Assembly: GCF_022230925.1 (NCBI RefSeq)
Contig: NZ_JAKKFH010000011.1
Coordinates: 62,001 to 126,000 of the forward strand
Origin: Micromonospora alfalfae
GTDB taxonomy: Bacteria > Actinomycetota > Actinomycetes > Mycobacteriales > Micromonosporaceae
Direction of reading: 5' to 3'
Length of the DNA stretch: 64,000 bases
Translations under genes and position numbers: made by a program
Notes under the pieces: model-generated
What the model saw: only the letters and a program-made list of their open reading frames with translations
What the model was told of the DNA's origin: nothing
The model's database searches: none
Shown: in pieces, positions 25,710 to 35,690 of the stretch
Position numbering within the stretch: position 1 is the first letter of the stretch
How the letters are laid out: every line of letters begins with the position of its first letter

Positions 25710-26669
25710 ATGCGACACACCCTCACGCCCGGGGACGACAGCCTGCACGGCCACTTCTCCCCCGACTTCCCGCCGGTGCTCACCATCGACCCCGGCGACA
25801 CCGTCACCTATCGCACCCTGGACTGCTGGTGGTCCGCCGGCCCGTACCCGGGCGGGCCGAACCGGGACCGGCCCCGGGTCGCACAGCACCGGCCCGACCA
25901 CGGACACGCGTTGATCGGTCCGGTCGCGGTCCGCGGTGCGCGCGCCGGCCAGACCCTCGCGGTACGCATCGACGAGGTCGCCCCGGCCAGTTGGGGAACC
26001 ACGGTGGCCGGCGGCTGGCCGAGTGGGTTCAACAAACACTACGGCGTACAGGACCAACAGGTGGTGCACGCCTGGGCGCTGGACCCGGTGACGATGACCG
26101 GCCGCAACCAGCACGGCCACACGATCGCGCTGCGGCCCTTCATGGGAGTGCTCGGCATGCCACCCGCGGAGCCGGGGCTTCACTCGACGACCCCACCGCG
26201 CCCCTGGGGCGGCAACCTGGACTGTCGGGACCTCACCGCCGGCAGCACCCTCCTGCTGCCGATCCCCGTGGACGACGCGCTGTTCTCGGTCGGGGACGGG
26301 CACGCCGCGCAGGGTGACGGCGAGGTCGGCGGCACCGCGATCGAGTGTCCGATGGACGAGGTGACGTTGACCTTCGACGTGCGCGACGACTTTCCGGTCA
26401 CCGGCCCGGTGGCCCGTACCCCCGACGCATGGTTGACCCTGGGCGTCGGCGCCTCGCTCGACGACGCCACGTTCACCGCGCTGGACTCGATGCTGACACT
26501 GATGCAGCGGCTGCACGGCCTCAGCCGCTCGGACGCGGTGGCGTTGGCCAGCATCGCCGTCGACGTGCGGGTGACGCAGATCGTCAACCAGAGCGTCGGC
26601 GCGCACGCGGTGCTCCGTGACGACGCGCTGCGCTGGCCGGACGCCGATTCTGTCGGGGGGCACCGTTAG
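25710..26669 (+). CDS. Acetamidase/formamidase family protein
   Basis: 319-residue cytoplasmic amidohydrolase of the FmdA/AmdA family, releasing ammonia from short amides. The N-terminal HFSPDFPPVLTIDPGDTVTY, central HGHTIALRPFMGVLGMPP with the metal-binding His pair, GGNLDCRDLTAGSTLLLPI and the DGHAAQGDGEVGGTAIE block are family hallmarks. No transporter or regulator is linked. It stands between a secreted deacetylase and a WGR protein; the former could release acetate but not amides, so I see no functional link. Confidence 0.9.
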   Translation: MRHTLTPGDDSLHGHFSPDFPPVLTIDPGDTVTYRTLDCWWSAGPYPGGPNRDRPRVAQHRPDHGHALIGPVAVRGARAGQTLAVRIDEVAPASWGTTVAGGWPSGFNKHYGVQDQQVVHAWALDPVTMTGRNQHGHTIALRPFMGVLGMPPAEPGLHSTTPPRPWGGNLDCRDLTAGSTLLLPIPVDDALFSVGDGHAAQGDGEVGGTAIECPMDEVTLTFDVRDDFPVTGPVARTPDAWLTLGVGASLDDATFTALDSMLTLMQRLHGLSRSDAVALASIAVDVRVTQIVNQSVGAHAVLRDDALRWPDADSVGGHR

Positions 26670-26730
26670 CGTGTGCTCACTGTCGCCGCGGCGGCCGGAT
26701 CTCGCCGCTCGCTGACCCCTCGGAGGCCCC

Positions 26731-28149
26731 ATGTCCCAGGAGACGACCTACCTCGAACTGTCCGAAGTGGACGGTGCGCACAAATTCTACGAGGTCATCG
26801 TCGACAACGCCACGCTGACTGTGCGCTACGGCCGGATCGGCGACCAGGGGCAGGTCAAGGCCAGTGCCTATCCGGACAACACCCGGGCCCGGGCCGCCGC
26901 GGCGAAGAAGATCGGTGAGAAGGTCCGCAAGGGCTACGCGCCGGCGGTCCCCGGCGTCCGCCAGAAGCGCACCGTGTCGCGGCGGCAGATCGTGAGCACC
27001 CGCTCCACCGCCCACACCGCCCCGGTGCTCTGGCGCTACGACTCCGGCGCCCCCGCCTTCGGCATCTTCGTCGACGGGCGGCACTGCATGGTCGGCAACG
27101 AGCACGGAGTCATCACCACGCTCGACCACGACGCCCAGGTGCGCAGCCAGGTCCGCCTTCCCGACGGGGTGAAGTGCATAGTCGCCGACGACGCCTGGAT
27201 CTACGCCGGCTGCGACGACGGCAACGTCTACGACCTGTCCGGCAAGGTGCCCCGGGTGGCGTACGCCATCGCGCCGGAGATCGACATCTACTGGCTGGAC
27301 ATCCACGACGGCGTCCTCGGCGTCTCCGACGCCGACGGCGGGATCACCGCCGTCGACCACGAGGACGAGTTCCTGTGGCGTCGCCCCGGGCGGGGGCGTT
27401 CGGCCTGGATGGTGCGGTGCGACGACGACGCCATCTACCACGGCCACTCGCAGGGAGTGACCGGCTACGAGTGGCGTACCGGCAGCGAACTGTGGCACAC
27501 CACCACCGGTTCGGTGCTCTTCGGCTGGCAGGAGCACGGCAGTGTGTTCGCCGGCACCAGCAGCCGCCAGGTGGTGCGGCTGTCCAAGTCGGGCCACCCC
27601 GAACGCACCTACCTGTGCGACGCCCCGGTCTTCTCCTGCGCCACCGCCGAGGGCGGCGAGTACGTCTTCGCCGGTGACAGCCAGTCCTCGATCTACTGCT
27701 TCGACGCGGCGGGCACCCGGCTGTGGAAGCTCGGCACCGGCTGCGGCTCGGCGTACTCCATGCAGTACCACGACGACCGGCTCTACGTGGTGACCACCGG
27801 CGGCCATCTGGCCTGCATCGACGCGAGCGAGCCGGCGATCCGCGCGGCGCAGGCCGGGAACGTGCCCCAGGTACGCGACATCAAGGCCCCTCGCCAGGCA
27901 CCCCAGCAGGCGCAACCGACGATCGTCGAGGTGACCAGCGATTCGGGCGCGGGCGTGGTCGTGCAGTGCCTGGACGATCGGGGGCGGCTGCGGGTTCAGG
28001 TGCTCTCCGACGGCTACCGGCGCGACTGGTCGGTGCAGTTCCCCAAGGGGATTCGCGAGCCGGGCGCCCGCTACCTGGTGACCGAGGTGCGCGAGTCCAG
28101 CCGCGGTGGTTACTACCGCGCGTACGGCGACATCCGCCGGCTGCGCTGA
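26731..28149 (+). CDS. WGR-domain protein with beta-propeller
   Basis: 472-residue cytoplasmic protein. Residues about 5-80 form a WGR domain (YLELSEVDGAHKFYEVIV, VRYGRIGDQGQVK, then an alanine/lysine-rich AAAKKIGEKVRKGY helix), a module found in PARPs and bacterial proteins that senses nucleic-acid ends. From about 95 to 370 several PQQ/WD-like blades follow (VGNEHGVITTLDHD, AGCDDGNVYDLSG, AGDSQSSIYCFDAAG). The C-terminal part has a short beta-rich domain. There is no catalytic motif. GGAGG precedes the ATG. It lies 68 bases upstream of the nuclease-ATPase operon in the same orientation and may belong to it, though it is not coupled. Confidence 0.88.
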   Translation: MSQETTYLELSEVDGAHKFYEVIVDNATLTVRYGRIGDQGQVKASAYPDNTRARAAAAKKIGEKVRKGYAPAVPGVRQKRTVSRRQIVSTRSTAHTAPVLWRYDSGAPAFGIFVDGRHCMVGNEHGVITTLDHDAQVRSQVRLPDGVKCIVADDAWIYAGCDDGNVYDLSGKVPRVAYAIAPEIDIYWLDIHDGVLGVSDADGGITAVDHEDEFLWRRPGRGRSAWMVRCDDDAIYHGHSQGVTGYEWRTGSELWHTTTGSVLFGWQEHGSVFAGTSSRQVVRLSKSGHPERTYLCDAPVFSCATAEGGEYVFAGDSQSSIYCFDAAGTRLWKLGTGCGSAYSMQYHDDRLYVVTTGGHLACIDASEPAIRAAQAGNVPQVRDIKAPRQAPQQAQPTIVEVTSDSGAGVVVQCLDDRGRLRVQVLSDGYRRDWSVQFPKGIREPGARYLVTEVRESSRGGYYRAYGDIRRLR

Positions 28150-28217
28150 GCGGCGAGCGCACCGCCTCGCCACCGAGGGGTCCCCGGTCGCGCCCGTCAG
28201 TGTCGTAGGGTGCCGCC

Positions 28218-29321
28218 ATGGCGCACCCCGTCCGGGCCAACGGCGACGCCAGCAGGGCCTGGTGGGCTGCACCGCCGACGGGGCGAGTGAGTCACCTGCC
28301 GGGCATCGACCCGGAGCTGCTGCGGGTGGCACTCGACCCGTTACCACCGGCAGCGCCCGCGATCGTGCACTACCGGCCCACCGTGGCACTCCCCCTCGGT
28401 GACCTCGTGGACACCCTGCTCGACCAACTGGACACCGCGGCCCTGGCGATGTTCCCTCGCTGGCTGACGGGGGCCGACCATGTCGACGGCGAGGGCACAC
28501 TCGGCGTGGCGGCGGTTCGGGCACTCGCGGCCCGTACCGCCGCCCGCTCCCGGCACTTCGGCCCGTTCCTGGCCGATCTCGCCGAGCGAGGGCTGCGCGG
28601 CCCGCACCGCCCCGGCGGCCGGTCCCGCTTCGCCCCGGGGGTACGCGCCGCTGGGCTCGCCCGGGTGATCGCCGACGCGTACGACCGGGAAGGTTGCGTA
28701 CTCGTCGTGGCTCTGCCCGACCTGGACGCCGACGCCGAGCGGACGCTGGTGGCCGCCGCCGAGTGGCTGGTGCGGCACGGTGGCTTCACTGTGTGGTTGA
28801 CCGGCGGACCGTTGCGCCACGCCGACCGGGTGCGCTCGGTGCCGATGCCGGTGCCGGCGCGATTCGCCGAGCTGGCCGGCCCGACCGATCGGATTGCGGC
28901 CATCGCCGCCGAGCCGGAGTCGACGGTGCTGGCCTGGCCGCCGATCGCTGGCGTGCCCCGCTCGGACAGCGCCGCCGAGCAGGCCCTGGAACGCGCGCTC
29001 GCGCCGCACGACTGGGCGCGCGGCCGGCGGTGGAACCAGACCTACGAGTGGCACGTCCTGGCCACGGCGTACCGTCTGGATCTGTTTTGGCCCGCGGAGG
29101 GTCTTGCGGTCGAGGTGGACGGCCCGGAGCATCGTGGGCGAATCGCTTTCGCCAACGATCGGCGGAGAGACGTCCAGCTGCAACTCCTCGGGCTGGACGT
29201 GCTCCGCTTCACCAACGAGCAGGTGCTCACCGACGCGCCGGCGGTGGTCGACGGGATCCGTCGGCTGCTGGCCCGGCGGCGCACGGGCGGCACGCACCCC
29301 CACGGAGATGAGACATCATGA
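28218..29321 (+). CDS. PDDEXK (DUF559/Vsr-like) nuclease-domain protein
   Basis: 367-residue protein. The C-terminal third (about 255-355) is a restriction-endonuclease-fold domain: a helix with SAAEQALERAL, then YRLDLFWPAEGLAVEVDGPEH, which supplies the D and E-x-D active-site residues, and NDRRRDVQLQLLGLDVLRF, as in DUF559 and Vsr-like nucleases. The N-terminal two-thirds match nothing I know; residues about 155-195 (VLVVALPDLDADAERTLVAA) look like a Rossmann-type strand-helix without a P-loop. It is the first of three genes coupled by ATGA overlaps with a winged-helix-like protein and a double ATPase, so it is probably the effector nuclease of that system. Confidence 0.82.
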   Translation: MAHPVRANGDASRAWWAAPPTGRVSHLPGIDPELLRVALDPLPPAAPAIVHYRPTVALPLGDLVDTLLDQLDTAALAMFPRWLTGADHVDGEGTLGVAAVRALAARTAARSRHFGPFLADLAERGLRGPHRPGGRSRFAPGVRAAGLARVIADAYDREGCVLVVALPDLDADAERTLVAAAEWLVRHGGFTVWLTGGPLRHADRVRSVPMPVPARFAELAGPTDRIAAIAAEPESTVLAWPPIAGVPRSDSAAEQALERALAPHDWARGRRWNQTYEWHVLATAYRLDLFWPAEGLAVEVDGPEHRGRIAFANDRRRDVQLQLLGLDVLRFTNEQVLTDAPAVVDGIRRLLARRRTGGTHPHGDETS

Positions 29322-30040
29322 CGAGCCCGGCGGACGTCCCGCACCTGACGCCGAACCAGATCAACGCCCTCGTGGTGCTGATGGTCGAGGCACGCCGACT
29401 CACAAACGTCGAGCTGAAAGAGCTGGCCGGTTTCACGCTGACCGGCAAGGACAACACGAAACTCGTCGACCTGGGCCTGGTCGACACCGATCGGACGCAC
29501 CGGCCCTTCGCTCACGAGCTGACCGACGAGGGCTGGCGGGTGGCACGTCAGCTGCACACCGCCGCGCCGCCGAAGCAGGGCGGCTCGACGACCCGGTCCC
29601 TGTTCGTCGTCCTGTCCAACCTGCACCGTTCGCTGGACCGGCTCCGGGTCAGCCACGGCGATTTCTTCAAGCAGACCGAGGCAACGGCCCCGGCGACCAG
29701 CGAGCCGGGACACGAAGCGCCGGCACCCACTGCGACAGCGACGACGGGGGCACCGGCGGCGGCACCGGTGTCAGCGGTGGAGGTGGAGGCGCTGGTTCGC
29801 TCGGCGTACCGGGATCTGGCCACCGCGCCGGGCGCATGGGTCGGCCTCGCCGACGTCCGCGACCGGCTCGCCGACACCGACCGGGCCGCCCTCGACGCGG
29901 CGTTGCGGGCGATGGTCGGCCGAGAGGACGTCCGCATCATCCCGGTGGCGAACACCAAGTCACTGACCGCACGGGACCGGGCTGCGGCCGTCCGGATCGG
30001 GAACGAGGACAACCACGCCCTGGCGATCGGCCCGGCATGA
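29318..30040 (+). CDS. Winged-helix-like protein of the nuclease-ATPase operon
   Basis: 240-residue protein of unknown family. Residues about 8-75 (LTPNQINALVVLMVEARRLTN through LTGKDNTKLVDLGLVD) look like a winged helix with a helix-turn-helix resembling those of marR-like proteins. After an alanine/threonine/proline linker (about 125-150), a second small helical domain (VEALVRSAYRDLATAPGAWV, then ADVRDRLADTDRAALDAALR) resembles another winged helix. Coupled to both neighbours by ATGA overlaps, it is presumably a stoichiometric adaptor or DNA-recognition subunit rather than a free regulator. No catalytic motif is visible. Confidence 0.78.
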   Translation: MTSPADVPHLTPNQINALVVLMVEARRLTNVELKELAGFTLTGKDNTKLVDLGLVDTDRTHRPFAHELTDEGWRVARQLHTAAPPKQGGSTTRSLFVVLSNLHRSLDRLRVSHGDFFKQTEATAPATSEPGHEAPAPTATATTGAPAAAPVSAVEVEALVRSAYRDLATAPGAWVGLADVRDRLADTDRAALDAALRAMVGREDVRIIPVANTKSLTARDRAAAVRIGNEDNHALAIGPA

Positions 30041-33000
30041 TCTCGGAGGACCAGCGGGCCGCGCTGGAAGCGGTCAGTCTCAACCCGGCGGTCACCCCGG
30101 ACGACGTCTGGCGACCCAGCCCGCACAACGTGCCGGAGCTGCACGAGAAGGTGGCCGCGGAGATTCTGCGCGGGGTGGCGCGGGCCCGCACCGACGACAC
30201 GAGCATGCCGCTCGGCGTGGCCATGCAGGGCCGCGCGGGCGCCGGCAAGACGCACCTGCTCGGGGCGGTCCGAGAACGGATCCAGGGCGACGGCGGCTAC
30301 TTCTTCCTCGTCGACATGGTCAGTGGCAAGACGTTCTGGGAGAGCGTGGCCCTGGCCCTGGTGGAGGGGATGGGCCGCCCCCACGTCGGCTGGGGCACCC
30401 AGTTGAAGACGTTCCTGCGCCGACTCACCCCCCAGCTCGGTCTGCCGGTGGAGGTTCGCGACGCGGTCGCCGGCACCCGACCGGTGACCCGTGCGCAGCT
30501 CGACACCTTCATCTGGGCGCTGCGCGAGCGCGATCGGGAGGTCGGGCGGGACGCCCAGGACACCGCCCGGGCGCTCGTCCTGCACGGCGCCATCGACTTC
30601 GAGGCACAGGACGTCGGTTACGCCCACCTGATCTCCGAAGCCGGTGACCCGGCCGCACGGGCGGCGTGGGGGTTGAGCGCCGCGATCCGCACCCCCCAGC
30701 AGGTCGTGCAGGACATCTCCCGGCTGATGGCCCTGACCCTGGACCCCACTGTCATCGCCGTGGACCAGCTCGACACGCTGTTCGCCCAGACCAGCACCTC
30801 ACTGCTCAACCAGCATCAGGGTCTGGAGGACGGCCAGGCCAGGGTGCTCGGCCCGATCGCCGACGGCCTGCTCAAGCTGCGCGACATCACCCGCCGCACG
30901 CTTGTCGTCGTCTCGTGCCTGCCGGACACCTGGGTGCTGATGAGCCGCAGCGCGCCCACCCCGGTCGCTGACCGCTTCCGTACGGCGACCCTGCCGGACC
31001 GGATCCCCACCCCGGAGATCGGGCAGGCGATCGTGGCGAAGCGCCTCTCCGCCGCGTTCGCGGGCATGTTCTTCGGGCCACCGCACCCCACCTGGCCGAT
31101 CGCCCCCGCCGCCTTCGCCGACGCACCCACCCTGACGCCACGCGCCCTGCTCCGCCGGGTGGACCGCCACATCGCCTGGTGCCGTGACCGCGACGACGTG
31201 ATCGAGCTGGATCGGCTCATCGACGGCGCCGACTCGACGCCGACCGTCAGCACCGCCCGGGGCGCCGCCGCCGATCCGACGACTGACGAGCGCCGCCTGC
31301 ACGAGTTGGACGCACGGTTCGCCGAGCTGGTCGAGGCCGCCGACGTGTCGGCCGCAGTCGACCCGAAGAGCGAGGACGAGCACATGCCGCCGCTGCTCGC
31401 CGCCGGCCTGGCCGCTTGGATCGCCGAGCAGGCGCCGACCGGCGCCACCTACAAGTACGATCCGCCGCCCGGCCGCAAGCCGGCGCTGCACGGGCGGCTC
31501 ATCGAGGTGCTCGACGAGGCCACCGAGAACGAGGCGCACTGGTGCTTCCGGGCCGTCGCGCACCCCAATGCCGTCGCCGTCACCGCCCGGGTCAAGGCCG
31601 CCTGCACCCTCACGGGATTGGACCGGGACCTGCCACAACGGCGGCTGATCCTGCTGCGCAACGGTCCGTGGCCCACCGGGAAGCGTACGACCGAGGTGTT
31701 GACAGGCTTCGACGCGGCCGGCGGCCTGCGGTGTGCGGTGCCGGAGGCGGACCTGCGGGTCTTCGCGGCGCTGCGGGTGATGGCGGCCGAACCGTCCACT
31801 GCCTTGCAGGAGTGGCTGGTGGCCCGTCGTCCGGCCAGCGGCACCGAGCTGTTCCGCGCGGTCCTGCCTGGGCCCGACGGCACCCGCGGCGGTGACCAGC
31901 CGCCGACGCCCGACGACGAGCCACCGTCGGGCGGCAGCGAATCCGACCCGACGAACGCGCCGGCCGCCGACGTCCCCGCCGACGTGTCGACCGGTGCGGC
32001 AGCCGAGCCCGTACCCGCTGATCCGGCCGACCCCGCGGTCGGCGGGGGCGGTCGGGCCGTCGGGCTGGGACGGACCGTCGACGGCGGTCACCCCTTCACG
32101 GTTCCCCTGGAGTCGCTGCGCCGCCACGCCGTCGTGTTCGCCGGGTCCGGCTCGGGCAAGACCGTGCTGATCCGCCGGCTGGTCGAGGAGTGCGCCCGCG
32201 AGGGGGTCTCCGCGATCGTGCTCGACCCCAACAACGACCTCGCCCGGCTCGGCGACCCGTGGCCCGACCCGCCGGGCGGCTGGGGCCCCGGTGACGCCGA
32301 ACGCGCCGCCGACTACCTCGCGCACACCGAGGTGGTGGTGTGGACGCCCCGGGTCACCGCCGGTCGGCCGTTGAGCTTCCAGCCACTGCCTGACTTCACC
32401 TCACTGCGGGACTGGCCCGACGAGTTCGACCAGGCCGTCCGCTCCGCCGTGGAGGCGCTCGCGCCACGGGCGGGCGTGGACCGCTCCAGCCGGCTCGCCC
32501 AGCAGGGCAAGGCCGTCCTCACCGAGGCCCTCCAGGCGTACGCGCGCAGTGGGATGGTCGGCCTGCCCGGCTTCACCGAGTTCCTCACCGATCTGCCCGA
32601 GGGGGTCAGTCGGCTGGCCCGCGCCGGGAAGCTCGCTGAGGAGTTGGCCGAGGCGCTCAAGGCGGCGATGGTCACCGATCCGCTCTTCGGTGGGGTCGGC
32701 GCGCCCGCCGACCCAGGGCTGCTGCTGACGCCGTCGGCGGGGCGGCGGGCCCGGGTGTCGGTGATCAGTTTCGTCGGCCTCACCTCCGACCAGGAGCGAC
32801 AGAGCTTCGTCAACCAGTTGCAGATGGCGCTCTTCGCCTGGATCAAGCGGCACCCCGCCGGTGACCGACCGCTGGGCGGGTTGTTCGTGATGGACGAGGC
32901 GCAGACGCTCGCGCCGTCGACCGGCACCACCGCCTGCACGGCCAGCTCGATCGCGTTGGCCTCGCAGGCCCGCAAGTACGGGCTCGGGCTGGTCTTCGCC

Positions 33001-33282
33001 ACCCAGGCGCCAAAGGGTCTGCACAACCAGATCTCCGGCAACGCGACGACGCAGTTCTTCGGGCTGCTCAACGCGCCGGCACAGATCGACGCGGCCCGGC
33101 AGCTCGCCGAGGCCAAGGGCGGACGGCTGCCGGACATCGGCCTGCTCAACAGCGGCGAGTTCTACGCCGCCGGGGAGGGGTTCTCGTTCGTGAAGGTCCG
33201 AACCCCGCTGTGCCTGACGCACCACCCGAAAGCGCCGTTGACCCCCGAGGAGGTTGTCGCCCGCGCCCGCCCGGCTGGGTAG
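30037..33282 (+). CDS. Double P-loop ATPase with C-terminal HerA/FtsK-like motor
   Basis: 1081-residue cytoplasmic protein with two ATPase modules. The N-terminal module has Walker A GRAGAGKTH (residues 65-73) and Walker B VIAVDQLD (about 239-246) and looks like an AAA/STAND-type switch. A middle region (about 440-620) resembles no family I recognise. A proline/alanine linker (about 625-675) precedes the HerA/FtsK-like motor with Walker A GSGSGKT (702-708), FVMDEAQ Walker B (about 950-956) and the downstream ATQAPKGLHNQISGNATTQF segment typical of HerA/VirB4-type pumps. The ATG overlaps the preceding stop. HerA-like motors partnered with nucleases are common in antiphage and DNA-processing systems. 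A longer in-frame reading into the upstream gene is spurious. Confidence 0.85.
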   Translation: MISEDQRAALEAVSLNPAVTPDDVWRPSPHNVPELHEKVAAEILRGVARARTDDTSMPLGVAMQGRAGAGKTHLLGAVRERIQGDGGYFFLVDMVSGKTFWESVALALVEGMGRPHVGWGTQLKTFLRRLTPQLGLPVEVRDAVAGTRPVTRAQLDTFIWALRERDREVGRDAQDTARALVLHGAIDFEAQDVGYAHLISEAGDPAARAAWGLSAAIRTPQQVVQDISRLMALTLDPTVIAVDQLDTLFAQTSTSLLNQHQGLEDGQARVLGPIADGLLKLRDITRRTLVVVSCLPDTWVLMSRSAPTPVADRFRTATLPDRIPTPEIGQAIVAKRLSAAFAGMFFGPPHPTWPIAPAAFADAPTLTPRALLRRVDRHIAWCRDRDDVIELDRLIDGADSTPTVSTARGAAADPTTDERRLHELDARFAELVEAADVSAAVDPKSEDEHMPPLLAAGLAAWIAEQAPTGATYKYDPPPGRKPALHGRLIEVLDEATENEAHWCFRAVAHPNAVAVTARVKAACTLTGLDRDLPQRRLILLRNGPWPTGKRTTEVLTGFDAAGGLRCAVPEADLRVFAALRVMAAEPSTALQEWLVARRPASGTELFRAVLPGPDGTRGGDQPPTPDDEPPSGGSESDPTNAPAADVPADVSTGAAAEPVPADPADPAVGGGGRAVGLGRTVDGGHPFTVPLESLRRHAVVFAGSGSGKTVLIRRLVEECAREGVSAIVLDPNNDLARLGDPWPDPPGGWGPGDAERAADYLAHTEVVVWTPRVTAGRPLSFQPLPDFTSLRDWPDEFDQAVRSAVEALAPRAGVDRSSRLAQQGKAVLTEALQAYARSGMVGLPGFTEFLTDLPEGVSRLARAGKLAEELAEALKAAMVTDPLFGGVGAPADPGLLLTPSAGRRARVSVISFVGLTSDQERQSFVNQLQMALFAWIKRHPAGDRPLGGLFVMDEAQTLAPSTGTTACTASSIALASQARKYGLGLVFATQAPKGLHNQISGNATTQFFGLLNAPAQIDAARQLAEAKGGRLPDIGLLNSGEFYAAGEGFSFVKVRTPLCLTHHPKAPLTPEEVVARARPAG

Positions 33283-33291
33283 CCTGGGGTC

Positions 33292-33624
33292 ATGATCTTC
33301 ATTACCGCCAAGTTCCGGATCCTGGCCGAGCACGCCGACCGGTGGCCGCAGATCGCCGCCGAGTTCACCGAGGCGACCCGGGCCGAGCCGGGCTGCCTGT
33401 GGTTCGACTGGTCCCGCAGCGTGGACGATCCCACCGAATACGTGCTGGTCGAGGCGTTCCGCGACGACCAGGCCGGCGGAGCCCACGTCCAGTCCGCGCA
33501 CTTCCGCACGGCTCAGGAGACCCTGCCGCAGTACCTGGCCGAAACGCCGCGGATCGTGAACGCCACGGTGCCGCAGGAGGACTGGTCGTTGCTCGGCGAG
33601 ATGGCCGTTCCCGAGGGTCGCTGA
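33292..33624 (+). CDS. ABM-domain putative quinol monooxygenase
   Basis: 110-residue dimeric ferredoxin-like-fold protein of the antibiotic-biosynthesis-monooxygenase family (YgiN-like). It has the opening beta-strand FITAKFRI, the GCLWFDWSRSVDDP strand and HFRTAQETLPQYLAETPRI. Such small proteins oxidise quinols or other aromatics without cofactors, and some are only ligand binders. The start lies nine bases after the stop of the double ATPase, so it could be a trailing member of that operon, although its family gives no reason to tie it to DNA processing. Confidence 0.85.
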   Translation: MIFITAKFRILAEHADRWPQIAAEFTEATRAEPGCLWFDWSRSVDDPTEYVLVEAFRDDQAGGAHVQSAHFRTAQETLPQYLAETPRIVNATVPQEDWSLLGEMAVPEGR

Positions 33625-33715
33625 GCGCCACCGGTCAGCGGTCCAGGACAGTCGTCTAGGCAGCCGGTCCACGAGCCGCCGTCGACGCAGCCGGTCCGCC
33701 GTTCGCTACCCGCCG

Positions 33716-34567
33716 TCAGCGCAGCTGGCGGGCGGTGAACCGGGCCGGCGGGTCGGCGATCACGTCCTGCGCCGCGATCAGCTGGATCTCCCGCGTGCCG
33801 GCCGCGAGAGTGGCCTCGAGCACGGCGTAGACAGAGGCGATGGTGCGTTCCAGCGCGGTAGCGGGTGAGCCGGTCGTCCACAGGTGGGCGAGGTACAGCG
33901 CCGCTGTGACGTCGCCCCCACCGTTCGGGTTGATCGGCAGCAGCGGCGTGGTCACCGCCCAGGCGCCCTCGTCGGAGACCGCCACCACCTCCAGCGAGTC
34001 CGGAGGCAGGTCGCCGTGGAGCACGCTGGTCACCAGGACGTGCCGAGGCCCGGTCGCACGCACGACGTCGACCGCGTCCAGCACCTCGGCCAGCGAGTTC
34101 GTGGTGCGACCGGCGAGGAAGTCCAGCTCGAAGTGGTTCGGCGTGATGATGTCCGCACGGGGCACGACGGTGTCCCGTAGGTACTCCGGAATCCCCGGCC
34201 GGACGAACATGCCCCGGCCGGCGTCGCCCATCACCGGGTCGCAGCAGTACACCGCGGCCGGGTTGGTCGCCTTCACCGTCGCCACCGCGTCCAGGATCAC
34301 CGCGCCCATGGCGGGGTCGCCCTGGTAGCCGGAGAGCACCGCGTCGGCGCTGCCGAGGACCCCGCGGTCCTCGATTCCGGCGATCACCTCCGCCACGTCC
34401 GCCGCCGGGAGCATCGGGCCCCGCCACGCGCCGTACCCGGTGTGGTTGGAGAAGTGCACAGTCAGGACCGGCCAGACCTCGTGCCCGAGGCGTTGCAGCG
34501 GAAAGGCCGCAGCCGAGTTGCCGACGTGACCGTAGGCGACCGACGACTGGATGGACAGGATCTTCAC
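33716..34567 (-). CDS. pdxY: Pyridoxal kinase
   Basis: 283-residue cytoplasmic kinase of the ribokinase superfamily that phosphorylates pyridoxal to pyridoxal 5'-phosphate in the vitamin B6 salvage pathway. Diagnostic segments are the N-terminal SIQSSVAYGHVGNSAA, the HFSNHTGYGAWRG loop, VYCCDPVMGD, ITPNHFELDFLAG and the anion hole region INPNGGGDVTAALYLAHL with the catalytic Asp. I chose GTG at 34567 (VKILSIQSS) because PdxY proteins start there and an upstream Met has no similarity. It is convergent with the monooxygenase gene and not in an operon. Confidence 0.93.
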   Translation of the reverse strand: MKILSIQSSVAYGHVGNSAAAFPLQRLGHEVWPVLTVHFSNHTGYGAWRGPMLPAADVAEVIAGIEDRGVLGSADAVLSGYQGDPAMGAVILDAVATVKATNPAAVYCCDPVMGDAGRGMFVRPGIPEYLRDTVVPRADIITPNHFELDFLAGRTTNSLAEVLDAVDVVRATGPRHVLVTSVLHGDLPPDSLEVVAVSDEGAWAVTTPLLPINPNGGGDVTAALYLAHLWTTGSPATALERTIASVYAVLEATLAAGTREIQLIAAQDVIADPPARFTARQLR

Positions 34568-34744
34568 CGGCCCATCATCGCCGCTACGGCCGGCGGCGCA
34601 GCGACGGCCCGCCGACACTGTCGGGTGGCCCACTCGTCGCCCAGGCGGCGGACGCCACTGACGGGCGACCCGGACCGTGTCGTCCGGGCCGCCCGAGCGG
34701 TGGCGGGGCGACCAACGCGCTGGGTGGCCGTCCCCGTCGTACGG

Positions 34745-35596
<852 letters not shown>

Positions 35597-35690
35597 TCAT
35601 CATATTGAGGATTATGGATCTAGTGGGTCATCCTCTCTGGGTCGTACCACCGGCGGTATGGATCTCGCGCGGCGCGTGGGCGACCGGCGG

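Noticed and set aside
28894..30036. Extension of the double ATPase upstream through the two preceding genes
   Set aside because: The frame is open but overlaps two well-supported genes in another frame; the ATGA overlap at 30037 fits the coupling seen one gene earlier.
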